A DNA stretch of 64,000 nt from Schistocerca nitens (taxonomy: Eukaryota > Arthropoda > Insecta > Orthoptera > Acrididae), in contig NC_064619.1 in assembly GCF_023898315.1 (NCBI RefSeq), positions 301,792,150 to 301,856,149 on the forward strand, read 5' to 3'. Made by a program: the position numbers and the translations under genes. The stretch's first letter is position 1. Each line of letters begins with the position of its first letter. Positions 34,800-45,699 of the stretch are shown piece by piece. The notes under the pieces were generated by a model. It was not told the DNA's origin. It was given only the letters and a program-made list of their open reading frames with translations, and made no database searches.

Positions 34800-35750
34800 A
34801 TGGAAGACGTAGTAATGAGCATCCCTGGCGTAGAAAAACAACTGAAAGAGTTTAAAACAAACTAGTCGCCAGATTCGGATGAAATCCCAGTTCAGTTTTA
34901 AAGATTTTATAGCGGGTACTCTAAGGCATCGGCCCGTTGCTTAGCTGGCATTTATCGCGAATCTCTCTCCCAGCACAAAGTCCCAAACGATTGGAGAAAA
35001 ACGCAGGTGACTCCTGTATATAAGGGGGGTAAAAGAACGGACCTGCAAAATTACAGACAAATATCCTTAACATCGATTTGCTTCAGAATTCTAAAACATA
35101 TTCTGAGTTCCAAAATAACACAAATCACCGCAGTTTTGAAAAGCATCGCTTGTGCGAAACTCAGCTTGACCTTTTCTCACACGGTATATTGCGAACTATG
35201 AATGAAGGCAGACACGCCGATTCCATATTTCTAGATTTCTGAAAATCATTTGACACGGTGTCACACTGGAGACTGTGAACGAAGCTACGAGCATATGAAA
35301 TAAGGTCCCAGATAAGTGAGTGCTTGAAGATTTCTTAAGTAATAAACCCCAGTATGTTGTCCTCGGTGGCGAGTGTCCACCAGAGACAAGGGTACTGTCA
35401 GGAGTGCCCCAGGGAACTGTGCTAAGACCGTTGTCATTTTCTGTAAACATAAATGATCTGGCGGAAAGGGTACGCAGCAATCTACGGTTGTTCGCTGATG
35501 ATGCTGTGATATACGGGAAGGTGTCGAAAATGAATAACTGTAGGAAATTACAAGACTACTTAAACATAATTTCTAGTTAGTGTGATGAATGGCAGATAGC
35601 TCTTAATGTAGAAAAATGTAAGTTAATGCGGACGAGTAGGGAAAACAAACCCGTTATGTTCACATATAGCATTAGTAGTGTCCTGCTTGACACAGTCACG
35701 TCATTTAAATGTCTGGGCGTAACGTTGCGATGTATTTCTAGCATAACCTT
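34800..35750 (+). mobile_element. CR1-like LINE reverse transcriptase fragment, decayed
   Basis: Protein pieces in shifted frames: VTPVYKGGKRTDLQNYRQIS (35007 on), DFLSNKPQYVVLGGECPPET, SGVPQGTVLRPLSFSVNIND and LRLFADDAVIYGKV (FADD box), then a FKCLGVTL-like stretch near 35705. It resembles the larger element at 51190-54860. The 5' and 3' ends are missing. Confidence 0.85.
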
Positions 35751-36238
35751 TAACTAAAGATCCAGTTTCCACACTTATGCCTTCATCACTTTGATCACTT
35801 ATTTCATTCAAGGAACTCACAGGTGGCAGAAAAAATCGTCTTCATTTTCGCACTGTTCCTAAAATGAATTACATTCACTTTCAGTTTCGTTCTCACTATC
35901 TGATCCAACAAAGCTTCCTAAACAGTCCTCAGATCATTTTAAAACAATATTCCCCAAGCCAGGAACTGTAACATGAACAGTAGACGTAGACCTGGCTACT
36001 GAATCCATAAAGTAAAGTTCCAGGTGCCGTCTCAGAGACCGCTAGCACAAGAGAAGCAGTAATAGTGTAGATCCATGGCATATTCAAGCCGCTACTGACA
36101 AAGGAAAACACGGCAGCTTCGGGAAAGAACACTGCATTTCCTACAGAATAAACGCTAGCTGTCTGCGAAGCCGCACGTGGGACGTTAAGGATCAAAGGTA
36201 GACATCGAAGCGATTTGTTACCGGTAGGTTTAAACAAC
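35751..36238. other. Spacer, nothing recognised
   Basis: No motif or TE end seen. Confidence 0.35.
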
Positions 36239-36249
36239 ATGAAATACTT

Positions 36250-36455
36250 AAAAAAAAATGTTCAAATGTGTGTGAAATCTTATGGGACTTAACTGCTAAG
36301 GTCATCAGTCCCTAAGCTTACACACTACTTAATCTAAATTATCCTAAGGACAAACACACACACCCATGCCCGAGGGAGGACTCGAACCTCCGCCAGGACC
36401 AGCCGCACAGGACATGACTGCAGCGCCCAAGACCGCTCGGCTAACCCCGCGCGGC
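36250..36455 (-). mobile_element. tRNA-derived SINE, family 2
   Basis: Minus-strand SINE: on plus, body ATGGGACTTAACTGCTAAGG and CACACTACTTAATCTAAATT, then GAGGACTCGAACCTCCG (B box reversed) and GACCGCTCGGCTAACC (A-box side). Flanks TGAAATACTTA and TGAAATATTAA form a probable TSD abutting the left end of the PLE. A truncated relative is at 54325-54456. Confidence 0.9.
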
Positions 36456-36504
36456 GTGAAATATTAAAATTGAAACAAACGAGCCCTCGGTCACTATTAT
36501 TTTT

Positions 36505-36558
36505 AGTAGTATTGACCAGGTTTCAATACTTCGAAGAGTGCCTTCATCAGAATTAAAA
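36505..36558 (-). ncRNA. Hammerhead-ribozyme-like motif, left PLE repeat
   Basis: Minus strand: AATT-CTGATGA, then A, GGCACT-CTTCGA-AGTATT (stem II with one C·A mismatch), GAAA, CCTGGTC. All hammerhead core boxes are present. Minimal stem III, as reported for PLE hammerheads. Cleavage would follow GGTC. Activity not shown. Confidence 0.65.
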
Positions 36559-37019
36559 CAATTAAAATACCCTATAACATAGTTACAAATTTATAGGAAA
36601 AGACATTTTTATATAAAAAAAGTGTAAGTACTGACTAACAATAAGAAACAGAGGCAGTACTTACGTGTCACATATAAAATAATTAACAGGCAAGAAGGGC
36701 TTTAGAGACAAAATATATAAAAAGGAATGCGTGAAGGCGAACCACTATGGGATGCTCGTAACTGTACAGCCAAGTGCGGGCAAGTGAACATGACATCACA
36801 TCGAGAGTGCCATCTAGTAACCGCAGGTACAACTTGGCTACTAAGTAGGCTTTTCTGTCTGTTTCCTTGTGAAAAATGTCCTCAGAGTACGTTTAAAAAA
36901 AAAGCAGTCATGTTTTTTAGAAAAGAATTCTAAACAAAACTAACATTACTTTTACACAGAATCAAACTGTCTTGCTGGGAAAATGGCTGAAGTACAATGT
37001 CATGATCAACTTGTAAGAT

Positions 37020-38484
37020 AAAAATGTGCTGGAAAAAATGCTTGTCGACTTAAAAATTCGTCTTGATTGTAAAAAAATAGATAATGCATGTCAAACTAGA
37101 ATTGTTTATGATGTAGCCAACATTCTCAGCAAAAATACAGCCCCTCTTCATAATGTTACGCATAACGATAGAAAATGGGTTAATTCCATAATAAGCAGAT
37201 GCTCTAATAACTAAGTCTTATAAAGGTAGCTCTTTAGTTATTGCCTATAATTCTGAATATATTTCCAAAAGCTTAGATTTTTTTAGCGAAAATAATATTT
37301 CGGAACTGCGTGAGCATCCGACTCCAGAATTACAAAAAGAAGTCATGTCAGCCATCAATAACGCAAAATTTCTAATCAAACCTTTTCAGAAGAAAATACT
37401 CATTAACAGGAACCCTCAGTCCCCAAAACTTAGGTCTCAATTTAAAATCGACAAACCTAACCATCCGATATGCCCGATATCTAATAGTATGAATAGCGCG
37501 TACCATGATTTGGCCAAATTTCTACATGAAATTCTGAAAAAATCATTCGTTTTCGAGAACAATTATTTCGTCCGCAATAGTCATGCCTTAGTTCAAAAAA
37601 TAAAAGATTTAGAATGCAGTTCAGACACAAAGCAGTTGACATCAAAAATCTTTATACTAATGTCCCTGTACAGGAAACGCTTATAATCGTAGCAAATAAT
37701 TTACGTCATTTTAAAAAAGATTTTTCAGATGAACAAGTCACTGACTTCATGAATCTCATCACAGTCGTAGTCAAGTACAACAATTTTGAATTTAATGAAC
37801 AACTGTACCAGCAATCCGACGGTCTCGCTATGGGAAATCCCTTAGCTGGTATCCTTGCCGATATTTTCGTCAACTATCTAGAGGAAAGGTTTTTTGTTTT
37901 TCAGCTACATCACTAGGCATTCTCTCCTATTTCAGATACGTTGATGATAATTTAATCATCTACAAGGGACCTGCTGATGGCATTGACCGTATTTTTAATC
38001 TTTTCAATGATCTTCATGAGAAAATATCTTACACCATCGAACTTGAAAACGAGGCCCACCAATTAAACTTTCTTGACTTGTCGCTTACAATAAAAGATAA
38101 TAAAATATCATGCGACAGTTTTCGTAAAGAAACATATACTGATCAGATCGTACCTGCGTCTTCCATTTGTCAGTCTCATAAAAACGCCTTCTTTCATTCT
38201 GCTATTCACCGAGCTACTCCCATTCCACTTTCGAAAGAAATGTTCAACGACGAAATCAATTTACTCAAAACTATAGCAGTGAATAACGAGTATAAACCTA
38301 GCATAGTAGATGACATCCTTAAAAAGAAAACTACTAAAAAAGTTACTATGCTCGGCACCTCTATCATTGAATCCAACCCAAAAAGTATTTCTCTATTCCT
38401 TTCGTGGGACCCATCTCTCAGATCCAACGCCTTCTTCGTAATAAATACAACTGCAACGTTGCATTTTCTACCAATAATAATTTG

Positions 38485-38533
<49 letters not shown>

Positions 38534-38921
38534 TTCATCCATAATTTAAAATCGATTCGTTCCGCTTTAGAAAGTTCTGGCGTCTATTTGATTGTCTGCG
38601 ATACCTGCTCATCTTGCTACATACGACAAACAGGACGTACCTTTACAACTAGATATAAAGAACACCTTTTAAGAAAAAATGGCACAAGCATCCAAAATTC
38701 GTCTTTTGCCGACCATATTCTGCTTACAGGTCACGCGCCTAAAGCTATTTGCGATATCAACGTTTTGCACACCGAGAAGAAAGGATGTAAATGAGATATT
38801 CTGGAAGAATTAGAAATTTTTAAACATATTTCTCGAAATGATAGTCTCATTCTCAATGAACAGCTACAATTGCGCAATAAAAAATCCAACGGTATAAAGC
38901 CGTTACTTGGCATTTAATTTC
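37020..38921 (+). pseudogene. Penelope-like reverse transcriptase and GIY-YIG endonuclease
   Basis: Pieces in shifted frames. RT: FLIKPFQKKILINRNPQS (37345 on), DIKNLYTNVPVQETL with the first catalytic Asp (37640), SDGLAMGNPLAGILADIFVN (37817-37876), FRYVDDNLIIYKG (YVDD, about 37935) and NFLDLSLTIKDNKISCDSF (38066). Endonuclease: SGVYLIVCDTCSSCYIRQTG, then RTFTTRYKEH (38577 on), a GIY-YIG with a CX2C pair as in Penelope. A TGA at 38792-38794 precedes an in-frame remainder DILEELEIFKHISRND ending at 38921. A (TA)n run lies in the linker between RT and endonuclease and shifts or pads the frame. Inactive. Confidence 0.92.
38488..38532 (+). repeat. (TA)n microsatellite inside the PLE linker
   Basis: About 22 AT/TA units between the RT and GIY-YIG coding parts. 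Confidence 0.97.
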
Positions 38922-39513
38922 GGGTCTCCTTTTGCAGTTTACCGAAATGTTTTTTTCCATCTAAGTTAACTGATAATTTTTCATTTATTAAATGGTTTAT
39001 TGGCTGTATTTCATGTTATATCGCTTTCTACAAGCTGTGTCATTCAGCCCTTCCTGTATTTTCTATAATGACGTTTTTATGCTTCAAACCGTACTTCTAA
39101 GCTCTGATGCAGAGAAAATGTTACTTTATCTGTCACTGTTAAACAAAATATTGCTTTTTACATTATGCACTGAACCATATTCATTATAATTTTCGTCTGT
39201 CTACACTTAAATGTTAAGTAGCCAAGTTGTACCTGCGGCTACTAGATGGCACTCTCGATGCAATGTCATGTTCAAGTGCCCGCACTTGTTAACACGGGCG
39301 CCTTAGTCCGTTGCAACCTGTGGCTGTACCGCTACGAGCAGCCCATAGTGGCTCCCTTCACGCATTCCTTTTTATATATTTTGTGACTGAAGCCCTTCTT
39401 GCCTGTTAATTATTTTATACGTGACATGTAAGTACTGCCTCTGTCTTTTACTGTTAGTCAGTACTTACACTTTCTTTATACAAAAAATTTCTTTTCCTAT
39501 AAATTTGTAACTA

Positions 39514-41061
39514 CAGGGTGTTTCAAAAATGACCGGTACATTTGAAACGGTAATAAAAACTAAACGAGCAGCGATAGAAATACACCGTTTGTTGCAATAT
39601 GCTTGGGACAACAGTACATTTTCAGGCAGACAAACTTTCGAAATTTCAGTAGTTACAATTGTCAACAACAGATGGCGCTGCGGTCTGGGAAACTCTATAG
39701 TACGATATTTTCCACATATCCACCATGCGTAGCAATAATATGGCGTAGTCTCTGAATGAAATTACCCGAAACCTTTGACAACGTGTCTGGCGGAATGGCT
39801 TCACATGCAGATGAGATGTACTGCTTCAGCTGTTCAATTGTTTCTGGATTCTGGCGGTACACCTGGTCTTTCAAGTGTCCCCACAGAAAGAAGTCACAGG
39901 GGTTCATGTCTGGCGAATAGGGAGGCCAATCCACGCCGCCTCCTGTATGTTTCGGATAGCCCAAAGCAATCACACGATCATCGAAATATTCATTCAGGAA
40001 ATTAAAGACGTCGGCCGTGCGATGTGGCCGGGCACCATCTTGCATAAACCACGAGGTGTTCGCAGTGTCGTCTAAGGCAGTTTGTACCGCCACAAATTCA
40101 CGAAGAATGTCCAGATAGCGTGATGCAGTAATCGTTTCGGATCTGAAAAATGGGCCAACGATTCCTTTGGAAGAAATGGCGGCCCAGACCAGTACTTTTT
40201 GAGGATTCAGGGACGATGGGACTGCAACATGAGGCTTTTCGGTTCCCCATATGCGCCAGTTCTGTTTATTGACGAAGCCGTCCAGGTAAAAATAAGCTTC
40301 GTCAGTAAACCAAATGCTGCCCACATGCATATCGCCGTCATCAATCCTGTGCACTATATCGTTAGCGGATGTCTCTCGTGCAGCAATGGTAGCGGCGCTG
40401 AGGGGTTGCCGCGTTTGAATTTTGTATGGATAGAGGTGTAAACTCTGGCGCATGAGACGATACGTGGACGTTGGCGTCATTTGGACCGCAGCTGCAACAC
40501 GGCGAACGGAAACCCGAGGCCGCTGTTGGATCACCTACTGCACTAGCTGCGCGTTGCCCTCTGTGGTTGCCGTACGCGGTCGCCCTACCTTTCCAGCACG
40601 TTCATCCGTCACGTTCCCAGTCCGTTGAAATTTTTCAAACAGATCCTTTATTGTATCGCTTTTCAGTCCTTTGGTTACATTAAACCTCCGTTGAAAACTT
40701 CGTCTTGTTGCAACAACACTGTGTTCTAGGCGGTGGAATTCCAACACCAGAAAAATCCTCTGTTCTAAGGAATAAACCATGTTGTCCACAGCACACTTGC
40801 ACGTTGTGAACAGCACACGCTTACAGCAGAAAGACGACGTACAGAATGGCGCACCCACAGACTGCGTTGTCTTCTATATCTTTCACATCACTTGCAGCGC
40901 CATCTGTTGTTGAAAATTGTAACTACTGTAATTTCGAAAGTTTGTCCGCCTGAAAATGTACTGTTGTTCCAAGCATATTGCAACAAACGGTGTATTTCTA
41001 TCGCTGCTCGTTTAGTTTTTATTGCCGTTTCAAATATACCGGTCATTTTTGAAACACCCTG
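39514..41061 (-). mobile_element. DDE transposon with DUF4817-type transposase, inserted in the PLE right repeat
   Basis: 1,548 bp between TA (39512-39513) and TA (41062-41063). Long inverted ends of about 165 bp start CAGGGTGTTTCAAAAATGAC; they include ACAGATGGCGCTGC near their inner border. The interrupted PLE repeat reads through cleanly when the element is removed (ATAACATA|GTTACAAATTT), proving the TA insertion. Confidence 0.95.
39695..40780 (-). pseudogene. Transposase (DUF4817 HTH plus DDE), one in-frame stop
   Basis: 361 codons from ATG at 40780, where MVYSLEQRIFLVLEFHRLEH begins the DUF4817 helix-turn-helix. GKVGRPRTATTEGNAQLVQ ends at TAG (40537-40535), after which the same frame goes on without loss: VIQQRPRVSVRRVAAAVQMT. 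Catalytic motifs: IWFTDEAYFYLDG, FMQDGARPHRTADV and SPDMNPCDFFLWG. About 47 residues separate the second and third acidic residues, far more than in classic mariner, because of a GYPKHTGGGVD insertion. A single codon change separates this copy from an open frame. Confidence 0.92.
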
Positions 41062-41084
41062 TATGTTATAGGCCATTTTAATTG

Positions 41085-41140
41085 ATTTAATTCTGATGAA
41101 GGCACTCTTAGAAGTGTTGAAACCTGGTCAATAAGACTAA
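41085..41140 (+). ncRNA. Hammerhead-ribozyme-like motif, right PLE repeat
   Basis: CTGATGA (41093-41099), stem II GGCACT (41101-41106) pairing with AGTGTT (41113-41118) around CTTAGA, GAAA (41119-41122), CCTGGTC (41123-41129) with the presumed cut after the C. Flanks TTTAATT and AATAAG can form a weak stem I. Better preserved than the left copy. Confidence 0.7.
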
Positions 41141-41234
41141 AAATAAGAGTTATCGAGGGTTCATTTGTTTCAATTTTAATTTAGAAACGGTCACTGAACC
41201 AAGCAGCCATGTTTAAAACTTAAACATGAAGTAT

Positions 41235-41420
41235 TACGGAGATGCTTCATGAATTCAAATGGGAATCTCTCGAGGTAAGACGGCGTTCACTTTTAGGAAG
41301 ACTTAAGAAAATTTAGAGAAACGGCATTCGAGGCTGAGTGCCGAATGATGTTGCTAATAGGGAGGCATATAGATAGTTGTTTTTCCCTCGCTCTATTTGC
41401 GAGACCTCAATAGGCGTCCT
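41235..41420 (+). mobile_element. 3' end fragment of a CR1-like LINE
   Basis: GAATTCAAATGGGAATCTCT, AATTTAGAGAAACGGCATTC, GAGGCATATAGATAGTTGTT and CCCTCGCTCTATTTGCGAG read as the C-terminal EFKWESL..RKFRETAFEAEC-like end of the LINE family seen at 34800, 45700 and 51190. Confidence 0.65.
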
Positions 41421-41536
41421 TTGACAATGGATAGGAAGTCTCGTTGAGGCAAAAACCGAATTGCAAAGCTGCATATTGTTCATCGACCTTCAGTGTTGCA
41501 GTATGTGGTACTGAACATGTTTCAGCTTGCCCGCCT

Positions 41537-44532
41537 CAGCGTTGCCAACCATACGATACATTATCGCGATATACGATAATTACAACGTGAACACGATATA
41601 CGATAGTACATTGCTGGTAACTGCGGATTCTACGATAATTTTTGTGAAGATTTAAAATAAATATAAATTGATACTTGTAGTAGTTTCATACGTTAATAAT
41701 CTGTTTGCATATATTTAAGTCCATACTCCATTCAATATAAGCAATTTCCTCTTTTTCTCTCGTCCACTCCCCGCAACAGTCCAACGACTCTTAACACTGT
41801 ATATTCGCTTCCGGGGAATACCCTTACAGCCTAACAAATATTGTTTCACAACAATATGGGCTATTAGGGCTAGGCCATCGTCATCAGTTGCTGGTGAAAT
41901 TGGGACTTGAATGCACGGGTAGTTGTCTTTGTGCTCTTAAACGAATATTGATTTTTTGTTCTTAAGGGAAGTTAAAGTGTGGTGTTCTTTAAATAAATAC
42001 TGTAGTAGTGTATTCAAATATAAATAATGAAAAGTGACAACAGTGATGTAGATTCTCCGCGGACCCCACAGAAGAAATTGAGGCTGTGTGGTGAGTTGAA
42101 ATTAAAACGTTTGAAACAAAAGTTCAGAAAGGAATGGTTGACTGATTTATCTTTCAAGGATTGGCTACAACCTGAGTGATGATGCATATAAAGCTCGGTG
42201 TAAAGTTTGTAGATGTGAATTCAGTGCTGAGTTGACTGTAGTGAAAAATCACGCTAAAGGGAAAAAACACGTAAGTGCCGTAAAATGTGTCGGGCCTCTA
42301 CAAAAGAAACTTGACTTTTCATCACAATCAAAATCGTCTGATACATTTGATAAGCAGGGCAAGAGGGCTGAAATATTGCTATGTGGATTTTTGGCAGAAC
42401 ATAACATCTCTATTAATACAGGCAATCACTTAACAGATGTAATTAAAAGTGCCTTTCCCGATTCTAAAATAGTTGAGAACTTGCAGTTGGGTAGAACAAA
42501 AGCCACAGGGGTGATAAAGAACGTCATAGGTAAATGTCATTTGTATGAACTGAATGAAGTTTTACGGAGACAAAAGTTCAGTTTCTTAATTGATGAATCT
42601 ACCTACATTTCCGTTACGAAAAATTTGTGTATTTGTGTGCGGTATTTTCATGAAGATAGCTCCAAAATACATACTAAATTTTGGCAGTTATTACAGCTGT
42701 GTGACGAGAAAAATGCAGAGGCCGCTCAAGAAGGTGCCACTGCTAATCATTTGTACGATTTCGTACGTAAAGCCTTGTCAGTACATAATATTCCTCCTGA
42801 AAATTTAGTAAGATTCGCTTCGGATGGGTGCGACACAATGATGGGGCAAGATAATTCTGTTGCTAGTCGAATAATTAGAGATTTTCCTGGTATTTTTATA
42901 CAGAAATTTATATGTCATTCGTTGCACCTATGTGCAAGTGAGGCTTGCAAATAATTACCAAGACTATGTGAAGGCATAGCAAGGGATACATATTCGTTCT
43001 TTAAGCATAGTTCAAAAAGAACAGCCCAGTTTGTGGAATTCCAACAGTTTTGTAATGTCGAACCTCACAAGATACTGCATCCGTCTCAAACAAGATGGTT
43101 ATCTTTGTTAACTGTTGTTTCACGTATTCTAGAACAATGAAATTCATTGTAATTATTTTTCACTTACAAGTGGAAAGAAGAAAGACTGTATGCAGCTGAA
43201 CAGTTAGCAAAGGCATTCAGGGACAACTTTGTACGTGTATTTTTTATATTTCTCGAGTGGATTCTACCGAAATTTGTGTCTCTGAATCAATATTTTCAAA
43301 GCGAGAAATTAGTAATTTGCTCTTTGCATGATAGAATGTGCAAAACGTACAAAGAAATCCTTCTCTGCTATATGTCTCCTGATTATATCAATAAAACTGA
43401 TTTGACAGACATAGATCCAGCAAACCCAGCCCAACTTGTGCCTTATACACAAATGTATTTAGGTGTAGGTGTGATGGATTTCATGAGCCAATCTGAAAAC
43501 ATCTCACAAAAATCTAAAGTGACTGATTTCTACTACAGAGTGCAACAGTTTCTTATAGTATCTTGTTGTGAGATAAAAAAGCGGTATGATTTCAACAATT
43601 CTGTTCTAAAAATGTTGAGTTGGTTAACACCAGAAATAGCATTGTCAAAAAGTGCTGCAAGGCCGTCAACGCTTGTTCCACTTATAAAGTCGGTTCAGAG
43701 GATTTCTCCAAAAGACAGAAGGCTTATGCAAATGATTGATGATCAGTGGAGAGCATTGCGAGTTGCAGAATTTCCCGAAAATATACAGTCTAAAGAGGTG
43801 AACGAATTTTGGGTGAAAGAACGCTAGGGACCTTCATGGTAACCAAGAGTTCCTCCAAATAGGAATCTTTGTGCTAGATATATTAGTTTTACCACATGCT
43901 AGTGCTGATTGTGAGCGGGTCTTTTCAAAAATGTATCTAGTGAAGACACCATTGAGAAATAAGTTACATTCGGGTACAGTCAGCGCAGTAATGCTCACTT
44001 CCCAGCGTGTGAAGAATTGTGTACAGTTCGAACCAACCAGTGCAATGATTGCATCAATGAACACGTCGAATATTTATGCTAAGAAGAAGGAATCTGATTG
44101 GTATAGTGACGCCGATTTCACCGATGTGGAGTTCGACAACGATGCTTATTAGGGCGAGTTTAATTATATTATTATTTTTAATTATATTACGTACACAGTG
44201 CTACTTTTCGATCGGGGTTAGCGAATTTTCCTTACATAAAATCTGTGATGCTTTTGGCACTTCCGAGTTTATCTGGTTCTGAACGTATTTTAGCACTTAA
44301 CATCGCGATTAGAGACGTTTTGGTTCGTAATTAGGAGGTTTTATGGATAAAAATTTTAAAAAATGAGAAGACTTTGCCATTTGCGATTGAAAACAAATAT
44401 TGTGTACATCATATTATCAGCAATATTGTTTTTGTTTTCTTAAGATTATCAATATACGATAATTTTAGATAACAAAACGATAATTTTAAATACAAAATAT
44501 CATAATTTTATCTTCTGGGGTTGGCAACGCTG
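41537..44532 (+). mobile_element. Full-length hAT transposon, inactive
   Basis: 2,996 bp with inverted ends CAGCGTTGCCAACC and GGTTGGCAACGCTG, flanked by a perfect 8-bp duplication GCCCGCCT (41529-41536 and 44533-44540), the hAT hallmark. Beneath each end lie several ACGATAATT / ATACGATA motifs (41552-41640; 44449-44510), likely transposase binding repeats. Confidence 0.97.
42026..44152 (+). pseudogene. hAT transposase
   Basis: ATG at 42026 (MKSDNSDVDSPRTPQKKLRL). After a one-base frameshift near 42173 comes a zinc finger RCKVCRCEFSAELTVVKNHA (CX2C ... HX5H form). RNase-H-like core: FSFLIDESTYISVTKNLCI and VRFASDGCDTMMGQDNSVAS, followed by HSLHLCASEACK and a TAA at 42952-42954. The same frame continues with TRWLSLLTVVSRILEQ, then TGA and TAA near 43138-43160, then an open stretch to 43827. 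A second frameshift precedes the C-terminal dimerisation block LPHASADCERVFSKMYLVKT (43886 on). Length and order match complete ZBED/hAT proteins. At least five lesions; not functional. Confidence 0.93.
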
Positions 44533-44540
44533 GCCCGCCT

Positions 44541-45479
44541 GTCCTAGACAGGAACCAGGATTGCCAACAATGAAACTAGTACGACGCGGTTGTTACACAT
44601 TAAGCTACTAAAATTTCGTAAGATTAAATTTTAGCGGGAGAAATTATGACCGTAAAACATTATGATCGTTCTTTATTAAATTCCCAGCTGACAACACCAG
44701 TGCTTAAAACTTTCTAATAGATTAGAACTGGGTGCTGGACCGTCACTCGACCCCGGAATCTGCCTGTCGTGGACAACGCTCTAACAGAGCAGCACACACT
44801 CCATTGCATAGTAAAAGATTCATTCTGAGAATACCAGCTCTTATTCCGCTATCGATGGAATGAAGAAAAAAAATTGTGAAAAAGGGGGGGGGGGGGAGGT
44901 TCAGGCCGTGTTAATTTCAACGAAATAATTCTGGTAATTCTGGCATTCACCTCAAGTGATTTAGAGAAACGCGGGAAACTGAAATATGAAGAGCTAGCCT
45001 GTGATCTGCGCCCTGTTCCTCCAAATTTCTTCTAGTCAAGTTCTTTATAGCTATTGCGCCACCTCTTTCGGCGCAGCGGTTAACATTGCAACATAGATTG
45101 CTACGCCTCGTTGTCAAAAGGGCGCTTTATAAATTTTGAAAGGGGGCGAACTGTCGACAATTGCTAATACTGAACACAAGATACTACAATGAAACATATG
45201 TAAAGAAAAGGTTTTTTATAAAATGTGCGTGTCCTAAACGCTTACAACCAAAAACTATCCCGCAAGCCACTAAAGATTGCGTTTTATATGCTTTTATTTA
45301 TCGTCGCAAAAAACGAGCCTCTTATGCAAGCTAGTGGGCTGCCTCAACTGGGCAGTTGTACCCGACGTTCATACAGTTTATCGCCCAGACAATGTTATTT
45401 CTGATAGACTGGACAATTAAACAATGGCTATGTAAATCCCTTAACAGAATATATTCTCAACTGCAAAAAGAATAAGGAA
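44541..45479. other. Spacer with a tRNA-like remnant at 44720-44800 and G13 run at 44884-44896
   Basis: Minus strand of 44720-44800: CTGTTAGAGCGTTGTCCACG, then CAGATTCCGGGGTCGAGTGA and CGGTCCAGCACCC, reads as a tRNA-like SINE head (B box GGTCGAGT). The rest has no recognisable feature. Confidence 0.5.
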
Positions 45480-45675
45480 AGAAGGAAGGATGATTGAGTT
45501 TAACGTCTCGTCGTCATTGAGGCCATTAGAGGCGGAGTACAAGCTCGGATTGTGCCAAGGACGAGGAAGGAAACCGGCCGTACCCCCTGAAAGGAACCAT
45601 CCTGGCATTTGCCTGGATCGATTTAGGGAAATCACGGAAAACCTAAATCTGAATGACCGAATGCGGATTAACTGA
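45480..45675 (-). mobile_element. SINE, family 3, head truncated
   Basis: TTTAACGTCTCGTCGTCATT, GAAAGGAACCATCCTGGCAT, TTTGCCTGGATCGATTTAGG and GAAATCACGGAAAACCTAAA are the 3'-body blocks of a tRNA-derived SINE whose head would follow on the right but is missing after CCGAATGCGGATTAA. Relatives with heads: 19635-19800 and 61555-61785. Confidence 0.7.
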
Positions 45676-45699
45676 AGGAGAAATATAAAAATGTTTGAG

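Larger units (their letters stand above)
36463..41180 (+). mobile_element. Penelope-like element with inverted terminal repeats
   Basis: A central region (37020-38921) encodes a Penelope-type reverse transcriptase and GIY-YIG endonuclease. It is bracketed by inverted repeats: 36463-36865 on the left matches the reverse complement of 39195-41180 on the right once the DDE transposon 39514-41061 is removed. Both outer ends start ATTAAAATTGAAACA. The left repeat lacks about 35 bp (around AGTGCGGGCAAGTG) that the right keeps. Both repeats carry a hammerhead-like motif. PLEs are a separate retroelement class that primes from exposed 3' ends. Confidence 0.9.
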
